From Allobosea sp. 47.2.35 (GTDB lineage: Bacteria; Pseudomonadota; Alphaproteobacteria; Rhizobiales; Beijerinckiaceae), in contig NZ_JANLGI010000006.1 of the NCBI RefSeq assembly GCF_024655635.1, positions 180,805 to 244,804 on the forward strand: a stretch of 64,000 nucleotides of DNA, given 5' to 3'. The notes under the pieces were generated by a model. The model made no database searches. It had not been told where the DNA came from and saw only the letters and a list, made by a program, of their open reading frames with translations. Positions 53,678-62,218 of this stretch are shown here, piece after piece (position 1 is the stretch's first letter; every line of letters starts with the position of its first letter). The translations under genes and the position numbers were made by a program.

Positions 53678-54340
53678 CTACAGCGCGCGCGACCGTCCGG
53701 GGATCAGTGGCGGCAGGCGCAACGCTGGGCCAGTTGCGTGATCGAACTGCCCATCTTCGAGATGCGTGACCACCACCCGCCGCGCCGCGCCATCGATACG
53801 CAGGGCGCCGACGAGCCTTCCGCCCGGCGACAGCCGCGCCAGCAGTGCTTCCGGCACCGCCTGGGTGACGCCGTTGACGAGGATGCGGTCGAAGCGCCCG
53901 AGCGTCCGGTCTGGCTGGAAGCCGTCGGCATGGCGCAGGTCGATCGCGCCGCCGAAACCGCTGCCCGAAACCCGCTCATGCGCGGCCAGCGCCAGCGAGC
54001 GGTAGCGCTCCAGCGAGACGACCTCGGCCCCCATCGCGGCAAGCAGCGCCGAGACATAGCCGGAGCCGGTCCCGACCTCGAGCACGCGCGCACCCGGCTG
54101 CATGTCGAGCGCGCCGAGCAGGTTGGCGACAGTATGGGGGGCGGTCATCGTCTGGCCGCAGGGCAGCGGCACCGAGACGTCCTGCCGGGCGAGATCGGCG
54201 AAGCGGGCCGGCGCGAAACGGTCGCGCGGCACCCGCTCCATCGCACGCAGCAGCGCGAGGTCGCGCACGCCCCGCGCGCGGAGCGAAAGCAGGAAGGCGA
54301 CGGTGCGCTCGCCTTCGCTGGCCGGCGCGTCCTCGCTCAT
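53678..54340 (-). CDS. pcm: Protein-L-isoaspartate O-methyltransferase
   Basis: Repairs isomerised aspartyl residues by SAM-dependent methylation. 220 residues. The N-terminal helices (MERVPRDRFAPARFADLARQ) carry the VPRExF-like substrate motif, then PLPCGQTMTAPHTVANLL (PIGxGQTISxP type), the SAM-binding VLEVGTGSGYVSALLA, and later RILVNGVTQAVPEALLARLSPGGRLVGAL. It lies 19 bases after surE. The C-terminus is short. Its position between surE and nlpD is conserved across proteobacteria. Confidence 0.95.
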   Translation of the reverse strand: MSEDAPASEGERTVAFLLSLRARGVRDLALLRAMERVPRDRFAPARFADLARQDVSVPLPCGQTMTAPHTVANLLGALDMQPGARVLEVGTGSGYVSALLAAMGAEVVSLERYRSLALAAHERVSGSGFGGAIDLRHADGFQPDRTLGRFDRILVNGVTQAVPEALLARLSPGGRLVGALRIDGAARRVVVTHLEDGQFDHATGPALRLPPLIPGRSRAL

Positions 54341-54359
54341 GCCCCTCCCCGCCCCCGGC

Positions 54360-55121
54360 TCAGGCGAAGAGCTGCGCGAAGCGCGTCAGCGTCGGCTCAT
54401 GCGTCAGGTCGAGCTCGAGCGGTGTGATCGAGATGCGCTTCTCCGCCAGCGCCTTCAGGTCGGTGCCGTTGGCCGGCTCCTTGCCGCTGCGCTGGAAGGC
54501 GATCCAGTAATAGGGATTGCCGCGGCCGTCCTTGCGCGGCTCCAGCTGCACCAGCTCCTGGTCGCGCCGGCCCTGCACGGTGACGGCGACGCCATCGACC
54601 TCGTCCGGCCCCGCATTGGGGAAGTTGAGGTTGAACAGCACGCCTTCCGGGATGCCCTCCTCCAGCAACCGGCGGATGATGCCCGGCGCATGGCTCTCAG
54701 CGCAGTCCCAGCGGATCGAATCGCGATTGCCGGGCGAGTAGGCCTGGCTCACCGCGATCGAGGGCACGCCGAGCAGCGTGCCTTCCATGGCGGCGGCGAT
54801 GGTGCCGGAATAGGTCACGTCCTCGGCGACGTTCGAGCCGCGATTGACGCCGGAGAGAACGAGATCGGGCCGCGCCTCCTTCATGACGGCGCGCACGGCC
54901 ATGATCACGCAATCGGTCGGCGTGCCCTGCACCGCGAAGCGCTTCTCGTCGATCTGGCGCAACCGGAGCGGATTGGACAGCGACAGCGAATGCGCGACGC
55001 CGGACTGGTCGGTCTCGGGCGCCACGACCCAGACATCGTCCGAAAGCTGGCGCGCGATGCGCTCCAGCACGGCCAGGCCCTCGGCATGGATGCCGTCATC
55101 ATTGGTGACGAGGATACGCAT
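54360..55121 (-). CDS. surE: 5'/3'-nucleotidase SurE
   Basis: Survival protein E, a divalent-metal nucleotidase that dephosphorylates nucleoside monophosphates in stationary phase. 253 residues. [20 protein letters not shown] has the DD metal ligands (D8, D9), [21 protein letters not shown] has the conserved Ser ligand, GTPTDCVIM is the next block, and [27 protein letters not shown] has the Asn ligand. The length and motifs are normal. It starts three bases after the serS stop, so both are on one transcript. Confidence 0.97.
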   Translation of the reverse strand: MRILVTNDDGIHAEGLAVLERIARQLSDDVWVVAPETDQSGVAHSLSLSNPLRLRQIDEKRFAVQGTPTDCVIMAVRAVMKEARPDLVLSGVNRGSNVAEDVTYSGTIAAAMEGTLLGVPSIAVSQAYSPGNRDSIRWDCAESHAPGIIRRLLEEGIPEGVLFNLNFPNAGPDEVDGVAVTVQGRRDQELVQLEPRKDGRGNPYYWIAFQRSGKEPANGTDLKALAEKRISITPLELDLTHEPTLTRFAQLFA

Positions 55122-55124
55122 GTC

Positions 55125-56426
55125 TCAGGCCGCCTTCTCGATCCGCGTCACGCCGCGCATATAGGGCACCAGAACGTCCGGCACGGTGATCGAGCCGTCG
55201 GCGTTCTGGTAGTTCTCCATCACGGCGATCAGCGCGCGGCCGACCGCCGTGCCCGAGCCGTTGAGGGTGTGCACGAAGAACGGCCCCTTGCCGTCCCTGG
55301 TCTTGTAGCGGGCGTTCATGCGACGCGCCTGGAAATCGCCGCAGACCGAGCAGGACGAGATCTCGCGATAGGTCTTCTGGCCGGGCAGCCAGGCCTCGAT
55401 GTCCCAGGTCTTCTGCGAGGCGAAGCCCATGTCGCCGGTGCACAGCGTCATCACGCGATAATGCAGGTCGAGCTTCTTCAGCACCGCCTCGGCGCAGGCG
55501 AGCATGCGCTCATGCTCCTCGCGCGACTTCTCCGGCGCCGTGATCGAGACGAGCTCGACCTTCTCGAACTGGTGCTGGCGCAGCATGCCGCGCGTGTCGC
55601 GCCCGGCCGAGCCGGCTTCCGAACGGAAGCAGGGCGTGAGCGCGGTGAATCGAAGCGGCAGCTCCTCCTCGGAGAGGATTAATTCCCTTGCGAGATTGGT
55701 CAGCGGCACCTCGGCGGTCGGGATCAGCCAATGCTCCTCGCCGGCCCGGAACTGGTCCTCGCGGAACTTCGGCAGTTGCGCCGTGCCGAACATCGCGTCG
55801 TCGCGCACCAGCAGCGGCGGGTTCACCTCGGTATAGCCGTGCTCCTCGGTGTGCGTGTCGAGCATGAACTGCCCGATCGCCCGCGACAGACGCGCGATCC
55901 CACTTTGCAGCACGACGAAACGCGAGCCGGAGAGCTTGGCTGCCTTCTCGAAATCCATCTGGCCGAGCGCCTCGCCCAGCTCGAAATGCTGCTTGGGGTC
56001 GTTGACGCCCTTGAGCAGCCCGCGCTCCTCCGGCTTCACGCCATGGACATGCAGCACGACATTGCCGTGCTCGTCGGCACCGTCGGGCACATCGTCGAAG
56101 GGCGTGTTCGGGATCGCGGCGAGCGTCTCGTCGAGCTTGTCCTTGGCGGCCTTTTCCTCGGCCTCCAGCGCCGGCTGCTGCTCCTTGAGCGCCGCGACCT
56201 CGGCCTTCAGCGTATCGGCGAGCGCGACATCCTTCTGCGCAAAAGCCTTGCCGATCTCCTTGGAGAGCGCGTTGCGGCGCTCCTGCGTGGCTTGCGCCTT
56301 GGCGATCGACGAGCGGCGGACATCGTCGAGTTCGAGCAGCGAGGACGACAGCGGCGCCAGGCCCCTGCGCTCAAGCCCCTTGTCGAACGCCGCGGCGTTC
56401 TCGCGAATCCATCTGATGTCGTACAT
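55125..56426 (-). CDS. serS: Seryl-tRNA synthetase
   Basis: Class II synthetase charging tRNA-Ser and tRNA-Sec. 433 residues from the ATG of [19 protein letters not shown]; a start 14 codons upstream adds unrelated sequence and is rejected. The N-terminal long coiled-coil arm (about 35-100, with [12 protein letters not shown] and [20 protein letters not shown]) grips the tRNA variable arm. Motif 2 is [20 protein letters not shown], preceded by [12 protein letters not shown]. Motif 3 is [20 protein letters not shown]. It heads the serS-surE-pcm cluster downstream of tatC. Confidence 0.98.
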   Translation of the reverse strand: MYDIRWIRENAAAFDKGLERRGLAPLSSSLLELDDVRRSSIAKAQATQERRNALSKEIGKAFAQKDVALADTLKAEVAALKEQQPALEAEEKAAKDKLDETLAAIPNTPFDDVPDGADEHGNVVLHVHGVKPEERGLLKGVNDPKQHFELGEALGQMDFEKAAKLSGSRFVVLQSGIARLSRAIGQFMLDTHTEEHGYTEVNPPLLVRDDAMFGTAQLPKFREDQFRAGEEHWLIPTAEVPLTNLARELILSEEELPLRFTALTPCFRSEAGSAGRDTRGMLRQHQFEKVELVSITAPEKSREEHERMLACAEAVLKKLDLHYRVMTLCTGDMGFASQKTWDIEAWLPGQKTYREISSCSVCGDFQARRMNARYKTRDGKGPFFVHTLNGSGTAVGRALIAVMENYQNADGSITVPDVLVPYMRGVTRIEKAA

Positions 56427-56535
56427 CGTCGTCCGGCCATGCCATCGCTGCGGAATGCAGCGACGCATGCTCTAGACCGGGATCGCGCGCGAGGGAACCA
56501 CCCCTCGCGTCATTCCGGGCGGAAGCGGAGATCGG

Positions 56536-57348
56536 TTACTCCGCCGCGTCCTCTTCCGCCTTCTTCGCCTCGCTCTTCTTCTCGACGCGACGCACCGAGA
56601 ACACCGAGAGCTCGTAGAGCAGCATCATCGGGACGGCGAGCATCAGCTGCGAGATCACGTCCGGCGGGGTCAGCACCGCCGCGACGACGAAGACGAAGAC
56701 GATGGCGTAGCGACGCTTTTCCTTCAGGAATTGCGAATCGATGATGCCCGCCTGCCCGAGCAGGGTCAGGATCACCGGCAGCTGGAAGGCGATGCCGAAG
56801 GCGAAGATCAGCGTCATGATCAGCGAGAGATACTCGCTGACCTTGGGCAGGAGCGCGATGCCGGCCTGCCCGTCCGTCGCGGTCTGCTGCATGCCGATCG
56901 AGAACTTCATCAGCACGGGCATGGCGAAGAAGAACACCATCGCAGCACCCGCGATGAAGAAGAGCGGCGTCGCCACCAGATAGGGCGCGAAAGCCTGCTT
57001 CTCGTTCTTGTAGAGCCCCGGCGCGACGAACTTGTAGATCTGCGTCGCGATCACCGGGAAAGCCAGGAAGCCCGCGCCGAAGGCCGCGATCTTGATCTGG
57101 GTGAACAGATACTCCAGCGGCGCGGTGTAGATCAGCTGGACGTTCGCGCCCGGCCCCGCCGCCCAGATATAGGGCTGGACCAGGATGTTGTAGATCTGCG
57201 TCGCCAGCGCGAAGCAGAGGAAGAACATCACCAGGAACGCGATCAGCGACTTGATCAATCGCGAGCGCAATTCGACGAGATGCTCGATAAGCGGCGCGCG
57301 CGAGGCCTCGATCTCGTCCTCGCCGTCGCGAGGATTGGCGACGCTCAT
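56536..57348 (-). CDS. tatC: Sec-independent protein translocase subunit TatC
   Basis: Receptor for twin-arginine signal peptides, 270 residues, six transmembrane helices. The cytoplasmic N-terminus carries APLIEHLVELRSRLIKSLIAF (the E/LR motif of the signal-peptide site), and the later block reads FVAPGLYKNEKQAFAPYLVATPLFFIAGAAMVFFF. It ends in a charged tail rich in Lys and Glu. It overlaps tatB by four bases (ATGA). The Tat-type signal peptides in this window (32696-34234 and 62219-63313) are its potential substrates. Confidence 0.97.
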   Translation of the reverse strand: MSVANPRDGEDEIEASRAPLIEHLVELRSRLIKSLIAFLVMFFLCFALATQIYNILVQPYIWAAGPGANVQLIYTAPLEYLFTQIKIAAFGAGFLAFPVIATQIYKFVAPGLYKNEKQAFAPYLVATPLFFIAGAAMVFFFAMPVLMKFSIGMQQTATDGQAGIALLPKVSEYLSLIMTLIFAFGIAFQLPVILTLLGQAGIIDSQFLKEKRRYAIVFVFVVAAVLTPPDVISQLMLAVPMMLLYELSVFSVRRVEKKSEAKKAEEDAAE

Positions 57349-58043
57349 GCGGAGTTCTCCTCGCCCTTGGCGGCCTTGCGCTTGCGGGCGGCAGGCTTGG
57401 CGGGTTCAGCCGGAGCGGCAGCGATCACAGCCTTCGGCTTGCGTGCCGCAGCGGCTTTCGGAGCCTTCGCCGGAGCGACCACAACCGGAGCCGGTGCCTC
57501 GACGACGGCAGGAGCTTCGACAGCCTTGACGCTACGCTTGCGGACAGGCTTCACCGGGATAGGCTCGGCCACGGCGACCGGAGCCTCGGCGACGACGGGA
57601 GCAGGCTCCGCCTCGGACTTCTTGGCCCGCTTCGGCTTGTCGGCAGGCTTCGGCGCCTCGGCTGCGATCTGGACCGGCGGAAGCGGCTCCGGCAGCGGAA
57701 TCGAGGCGAGCTTGGCCTCGGCCTCCTTCAGGGCGGCGTCGTCAGGCTTCGCAGCGTCCGGCTTGGCCGTATCGAAGTCCTTCGGGGTATCGATCGGCTT
57801 GAAATCGTTGTTCAGCGCGCTCGACACCGATCCACCGACATCCTCGACCTGCTTCTTCAGATCGGCGAGCTCGGCCTCGCGCATCGCGTCGTTGAACTGC
57901 CCCTGGAACTCCGAGGCCATGCGCCTGACACGGCCAATCGTCTGGCCGACCGTGCGCAGGGCCTTGGGCAGGTCCTTCGGGCCGATCACGACCAGCGCCA
58001 CCGCGCCGATCAGCACCATCTCGCTCCAGGCGATGTCGAACAT
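57345..58043 (-). CDS. tatB: Sec-independent protein translocase subunit TatB
   Basis: 232 residues. The N-terminal helix MFDIAWSEMVLIGAVALVVI ends in the GPKDLPKALRTVGQ hinge, followed by the amphipathic helix RVRRMASEFQGQFNDAMREAE, with Glu8 and the Gly-Pro characteristic of TatB and not TatA. The second half (about residues 115-232) is a Pro/Ala/Lys/Val-rich disordered tail with repeated AP and VVEAP-type stretches, much longer than needed for function in E. coli (TatB 171 residues). It forms the receptor complex with TatC. It overlaps tatC by four bases. Confidence 0.96.
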   Translation of the reverse strand: MFDIAWSEMVLIGAVALVVIGPKDLPKALRTVGQTIGRVRRMASEFQGQFNDAMREAELADLKKQVEDVGGSVSSALNNDFKPIDTPKDFDTAKPDAAKPDDAALKEAEAKLASIPLPEPLPPVQIAAEAPKPADKPKRAKKSEAEPAPVVAEAPVAVAEPIPVKPVRKRSVKAVEAPAVVEAPAPVVVAPAKAPKAAAARKPKAVIAAAPAEPAKPAARKRKAAKGEENSA

Positions 58044-58064
58044 CGACGGCTCGTCCTCTCAAGC

Positions 58065-58084
58065 CCGTGCCCCGGAGGGCACGG
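58065..58084. promoter_or_regulatory. Hairpin between tatA and tatB
   Basis: CCGTGCCC and GGGCACGG pair around CGGA in the 46-base gap. It is placed to give more TatA than TatB and TatC from the shared message, in line with the excess of TatA needed for the pore. Confidence 0.45.
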
Positions 58085-58089
58085 CGGCA

Positions 58090-58338
58090 TCAGGCCTTGT
58101 GCTCGGCCTTGGCCTGGGCCTGGGCGGCGGCGTTGTCGGCCTTCGTCTGGTCGATCACCTTGGGATCAACGTTGGTGGCGGCCGGAGCCGCCGCCTCGTC
58201 ATCCTCGGCCATGCCCTTCTTGAACGATTTGATGCCCTTGGCGACATCGCCCATCAGCTCGGAAACCTTGCCGCGCCCGAACAGCAGCATCACGATGACG
58301 CCGACGACGATCCAGTGCCAAATGCTCACGCCACCCAT
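58090..58338 (-). CDS. tatA: Sec-independent protein translocase subunit TatA
   Basis: Pore-forming Tat component, 82 residues from the ATG at 58336-58338 with a GGAGGAG ribosome site. [20 protein letters not shown] forms the membrane helix, followed by the [20 protein letters not shown] hinge and amphipathic helix (F-G motif and [21 protein letters not shown] are TatA diagnostic). The acidic and Ala/Gln/Lys-rich tail is unstructured. It is the first gene of tatABC. Confidence 0.96.
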   Translation of the reverse strand: MGGVSIWHWIVVGVIVMLLFGRGKVSELMGDVAKGIKSFKKGMAEDDEAAAPAATNVDPKVIDQTKADNAAAQAQAKAEHKA

Positions 58339-58419
58339 GGCGAAACTCCTCCGAAATTGCGTCGACCGGGGAATGGCCCCAACCAAATCCTTGCCCGGTC
58401 GCTTGTTCGGCGGCGGAAC

Positions 58420-59460
58420 CTATTGATCCGCAGCCGGAAACACAAGGACTTCGTCCGACGGAATCTCGACCCCGATCTCGTCGCCCACCTCGATCTCGTC
58501 CGAGAGCGGCGCCCGCACCGACAAGGCCCGATCGAAACCGTCCACGGTCACCTGAAGGTGATCGGCCTCGCCGAGGAAGCGCCGTGCCGTCAACCGCCCG
58601 CGCAGATAGTAGCCCTTCGGCACGATGCGGACGCGATGAGGCCGGATGCAGGCGACAGCGATCGATCCTTCCGCTAGTCCGGGGGCCGCGAAGCGGCCGA
58701 GCGGCGTATCGACCGCCCCACCCGACACACGGCCCTCGATCTCCGTCAGATCGCAGAAAAATCGGGCGGCAAAGAGGCTGTTGGGCTGACGGTAGAGCTC
58801 CTCGCCGGTCCCGATCTGGACGATGCGCCCTGCCCGCATCAGGACGATCCGGTCGGCGATGCGCATCGCGTCTTCCGGATCATGCGTGACGATGATCGAG
58901 GTCGCGCCGGTTTCCTCCAGCAGGGCGGCGGTCTCGTCGCGCACCACGTCGCGCAGCCGCCGGTCGAGATTGGAGAAGGGCTCGTCCATCAGCAGCACGC
59001 CCGGCCGCGGCGCGATCGCGCGCGCCAGCGCCACGCGCTGTTGCTCGCCGCCCGAGAGCATATGCGGATAGGAATCGGCAAGATCGGCGAGCCCGACCCG
59101 CCCCAGCGCCCGCAGGGCGGTTGCATCGGCCGTCGCGGGCGTCTGGCCGCGCAGGCCGAAGCGGACATTGTCGCGCACCGAAAGATGCGGAAACAGCGCA
59201 TAATCCTGGAAGACGAAGCCGACGCCGCGATGCTCCGGCTCGACGAAACGATCAGGCGACGAGACGTCGCGCCCTTCCAGCAGGACGCGCCCCGCGCTCG
59301 GCCGCTCGACCCCGGCCGCGAGCCGGAGCAGCGTCGTCTTGCCGCAGCCGGATTGGCCCAAGAGCGCGACGATCTCGCCGGGCTTGACCGAGAGCGAGAC
59401 ATCCGACAGCGCCGTCACCGAACCGAAGCGCTGCGTCACAGCCTCGAAGCCGAGCGCCAT
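58420..59460 (-). CDS. ABC transporter ATP-binding protein (FbpC/PotA-like), solitary
   Basis: 346 residues from the ATG at 59458-59460. A TTG at 59524-59526 (22 codons earlier, GGAGCG eight bases upstream) is an alternative start with a better ribosome site. Importer ATPase: Walker A GQSGCGKT (residues 35-42), FVFQDYALFPHLSV, signature [14 protein letters not shown], Walker B VLLMDEPFSNLD, H-loop VTHD. A C-terminal TOBE-like beta domain (about 235-346) includes ACIRPHRVRIVPKGY. This class drives ferric iron, sulfate or polyamine import. No binding protein or permease gene is adjacent, which is odd. It sits between scpB and tatA, in the middle of an otherwise conserved block. Confidence 0.9.
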   Translation of the reverse strand: MALGFEAVTQRFGSVTALSDVSLSVKPGEIVALLGQSGCGKTTLLRLAAGVERPSAGRVLLEGRDVSSPDRFVEPEHRGVGFVFQDYALFPHLSVRDNVRFGLRGQTPATADATALRALGRVGLADLADSYPHMLSGGEQQRVALARAIAPRPGVLLMDEPFSNLDRRLRDVVRDETAALLEETGATSIIVTHDPEDAMRIADRIVLMRAGRIVQIGTGEELYRQPNSLFAARFFCDLTEIEGRVSGGAVDTPLGRFAAPGLAEGSIAVACIRPHRVRIVPKGYYLRGRLTARRFLGEADHLQVTVDGFDRALSVRAPLSDEIEVGDEIGVEIPSDEVLVFPAADQ

Positions 59461-59573
59461 CGGGATCGCCGCGCCGGCCGTGCCGCGCCGGCCCCAGCCG
59501 AGCCATCCTGATTTGGTTTCCGCCAAGGTCGATACCGCTCCGGCCGTTCCATCCCGGCCGATGGCCGGGCTCC

Positions 59574-60272
59574 TCACCCCTGTTGCGATCCGCCTTCGCC
59601 GTCGTCAAGCGGGCTGAACAGGTCGCCGAGCGGGTCCTCGTCGTCGCGCAAGCCCGGATCGTCATCGGGAACCGGCACGGCGAGGTCGCGCGTCAGGCGT
59701 CCCTCGATGAAGCCTGTGCCCTTCAATTCCTCCAGCCCCGGGAGGTCGTCGATGCGATCCAGCCCGAAATGATCGAGGAAGCCCGGCGTCGTCCCGTAGG
59801 TGATCGGCCGGCCGGGCGAGCGCCGCCGGCCGCGCAGGCGGACCCAGCCCGCCTCGAGCAGGATGTCGAGCGTACCCTTGGCGGTGGCGACGCCGCGGAT
59901 CTCCTCGATCTCGGCCCGCGTCACCGGCTGGTGATAGGCGATGATCGACAGCACTTCGAGCGCGGCGCGCGACAGCCGGCGTGGCGGCTCTGCCTCCGCC
60001 GCGAGCAGGTAGCCGAGATCGGGCGCCGTGCGAAAGGCCCAGCCGCCCGCGACCTGACGCAGATTGACCCCGCGCAAGGCGTAGCTCTCGGCAAGCCGCG
60101 CCAGAACCTGCTCGATCGCGATGCCGGCGGGAATAGCCCGGCCGAGCGCCTCCGCTGTCAGCGGCACGGCGGAGGCGAAGAGCAGCGCCTCGACGACGCG
60201 CAGCGCCTGCGAAAAGGCCTCCGCCCCGCCATCGGTCTCGATGTCCTCGGGTTCAGTTGCCATGCCGGTCAT
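59574..60272 (-). CDS. scpB: Segregation and condensation protein ScpB
   Basis: Kleisin-associated winged-helix protein of the SMC-ScpAB condensin. 232 residues. Two winged-helix domains: RVVEALLFASAVPLTAEALGRAI, then AALEVLSIIAYHQPVTRAEIEEIRGV and RRRSPGRPITYGTTPGFLDHFGL, the usual ScpB landmarks. The C-terminal tail (from about 200) is acidic (PDDDPGLRDDEDPLGDL). The ATG overlaps the scpA stop by four bases (ATGA). Confidence 0.95.
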   Translation of the reverse strand: MTGMATEPEDIETDGGAEAFSQALRVVEALLFASAVPLTAEALGRAIPAGIAIEQVLARLAESYALRGVNLRQVAGGWAFRTAPDLGYLLAAEAEPPRRLSRAALEVLSIIAYHQPVTRAEIEEIRGVATAKGTLDILLEAGWVRLRGRRRSPGRPITYGTTPGFLDHFGLDRIDDLPGLEELKGTGFIEGRLTRDLAVPVPDDDPGLRDDEDPLGDLFSPLDDGEGGSQQG

Positions 60273-61123
60273 GAGGCATCCTTGGCGGCGAAGGGCAAGC
60301 CTTCCGGCCGGGCCGAACGGCGGCGCACCTGGATCGGCGCGAAGGCTTCCTCCTGCCTGAGGTCGAGCACCCCTTCCCGCACCATCTCCAGCATCGCCGA
60401 GAGCGCGGAAGCCCGGACCGTCGCCCGCATCTCCCGCACCGGCAGGCCGTGAGAACTCATGTACTGCGTGAGATAATCGTCCAGTTCGGTCCAGTCGCCG
60501 GCCGCGCCGACCAAGCGTTGCAAGGCCTCGCGCGCCTCGACCAGCGACCAGACGGCGCGGTGCCCGACCGAGATATGCCCCTGCACCCGCTTCTGCCGCT
60601 GCTGGGCATAGGCTGCGAGAAGGTCGTAAAGCTCGGCTTCCCAGACCGGCCGGGCTCCCGCCACGATCTCCTCCGGCGCACCACGGGCGAAGACATCGAG
60701 TCCCAGCCGCTCGCGCGCCGAAAGCTTGCTGGCAGCGGCACGGATCGCCTCCAGCCGGCGCAGACGCAGCGCCAGCGCGGTCGCAAGATCAGCGGCGCTC
60801 GGCTCCTCGCCCTTGGGCGGCTCCGGCAGCAGCAGGCGCGACTTGAGATAGGCCAGCCAGGCCGCCATCACGAGATAATCGGCGGCGAGTTCCAGCCGCA
60901 GCGCCCGCGCCTCCTCGACGAAGGTGAGGTACTGCTCGGCCAGCGCCAAGATCGAGATGCGGTGCAGATCGACCTTCTGCCGGCGCGCGAGATCGAGCAG
61001 CAGGTCGAGCGGGCCTTCATAGCCGTCGACATCGACGACGAGCGAAGGCTCGCCCGCGCGCCCAGCGCGGTCTTCCTCGAATGGCAATTCGGCCGTCATC
61101 GAAGGCCCTGCCCCACCTGTCAT
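60269..61123 (-). CDS. scpA: Segregation and condensation protein ScpA
   Basis: Kleisin bridging the SMC heads in bacterial condensin. 284 residues; M1 at 61121-61123 lies 24 bases after the nagZ stop and M9 (61097-61099) is an alternative start. Landmarks are VDGYEGPLDLLLDLARRQKVDL, SILALAEQYLTFVEEA, LAADYLVMAAWLAYLKSRLLLP and the C-terminal MRATVRASALSAMLEMVREGVLDLRQEEAFAPI, the winged-helix that binds the SMC cap. It is translationally coupled to scpB. Confidence 0.95.
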   Translation of the reverse strand: MTGGAGPSMTAELPFEEDRAGRAGEPSLVVDVDGYEGPLDLLLDLARRQKVDLHRISILALAEQYLTFVEEARALRLELAADYLVMAAWLAYLKSRLLLPEPPKGEEPSAADLATALALRLRRLEAIRAAASKLSARERLGLDVFARGAPEEIVAGARPVWEAELYDLLAAYAQQRQKRVQGHISVGHRAVWSLVEAREALQRLVGAAGDWTELDDYLTQYMSSHGLPVREMRATVRASALSAMLEMVREGVLDLRQEEAFAPIQVRRRSARPEGLPFAAKDAS

Positions 61124-61147
61124 CCCCGAAGGCGCAGATTCGGCCGT

Positions 61148-62158
61148 TCAGGCGCTCAAGGCAAGCGCGGCCGCGATCTCGGCGCGCGCGGCCTCCAGAT
61201 CGACCGGCTCCGGCTCATGCCGGATGCGCCCGAGCGCGGCGTTCGCACGGCGGGCGCGGGCGCCGGTCATCTCCGGCACGGCCCCGGCGACCGCGATCAT
61301 CTCGTCCATGATGCCGTGGCAATGCAGGATGACATCGACGCCGGCCCGGATCGCGGCACGCGACTTGGCCTCGAACGAGCCCGACAGCGCCTTCATCGAG
61401 ATGTCGTCGGTCATGATCAGCCCGTCGAAGCCGAGTTCGCCGCGCATGATTTCACGCACGATCTTCCGCGAGATCGTCGCCGGGTTCCTGGCGTCGAGCG
61501 CGGTGAAGACGAGATGCGCGGTCATCGCCAGCGGCATGTCGGCGAGATGCCGGAACGGCCGGAAATCATGCGCACGCAATTCGTCGAGCGGGGCATCGAC
61601 GATCGGCAGGTCGTGATGGCTGTCGGCGCGCGCGCGGCCATGGCCGGGCATGTGCTTGACGACCGGCAGCACGCCGCCGGCGATCAGCCCTTCGGCCGCC
61701 GCCCGGCCGAGCCGCGCCACCTGATCGGGATCATGGGCATAGGCACGGTCGCCGATGACATCATGGCTGCCGGCCACCGGTACGTCGAGCACCGGCAGGC
61801 AGTCGACATCGATGCCGACTTGTCTCAGGTCATGCGCCATCAGGCGGGCGTTGAGGCGGACGATCTCGCGCTGGCGGATGGGATCGTTGATCGCAAGGAA
61901 GGCACGCGCCGACTGGTATTTCGGCCAGTTCGGCGGCCCCATGCGCTGCACCCGGCCGCCCTCCTGATCAATCAGGATCGGCGCGTGCCAGCCGACCGTC
62001 TCGCGCATCTCGGCGGTGAGTGCCGCGACCTGCTCGGGCGTCTGCGTGTTGCGCTTGAAGACGATGAAGCCCCAGGGCCTTGCGTCGCGGAAGAAGGCCC
62101 GCTCGTCCGCGGTGAGGCTCGTGCCGAGGCAGCCGGCGATGAAGGCGCGCGATGTCAT
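61148..62158 (-). CDS. nagZ: Beta-N-acetylglucosaminidase NagZ (GH3)
   Basis: Removes GlcNAc from anhydro-muropeptides in cytoplasmic peptidoglycan recycling, which can feed beta-lactamase induction. 336 residues, single GH3 TIM barrel. PILIDQEGGRVQRM, the K-H-x-x-G-H-G motif with flexible catalytic His (VVKHMPGHGRARADSHHDLP), and the nucleophile Asp in GFDGLIMTDDISMKAL are clear. It lacks a signal peptide. It is the gene upstream of scpA, the conserved alphaproteobacterial order. Confidence 0.97.
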   Translation of the reverse strand: MTSRAFIAGCLGTSLTADERAFFRDARPWGFIVFKRNTQTPEQVAALTAEMRETVGWHAPILIDQEGGRVQRMGPPNWPKYQSARAFLAINDPIRQREIVRLNARLMAHDLRQVGIDVDCLPVLDVPVAGSHDVIGDRAYAHDPDQVARLGRAAAEGLIAGGVLPVVKHMPGHGRARADSHHDLPIVDAPLDELRAHDFRPFRHLADMPLAMTAHLVFTALDARNPATISRKIVREIMRGELGFDGLIMTDDISMKALSGSFEAKSRAAIRAGVDVILHCHGIMDEMIAVAGAVPEMTGARARRANAALGRIRHEPEPVDLEAARAEIAAALALSA

Positions 62159-62180
62159 GCTACCGGGTTAGGAAGCGGAA

Positions 62181-62209
62181 CGGGCGCGGTCAAGAATGAT
62201 CCGCGCCCG
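62181..62209. terminator. Hairpin downstream of dctP
   Basis: CGGGCGCGG and CCGCGCCCG pair with an 11-base loop in the 60-base gap between dctP and nagZ. It could end the dctP message. No T-run follows. Confidence 0.45.
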
Positions 62210-62218
62210 CCCGGATTG

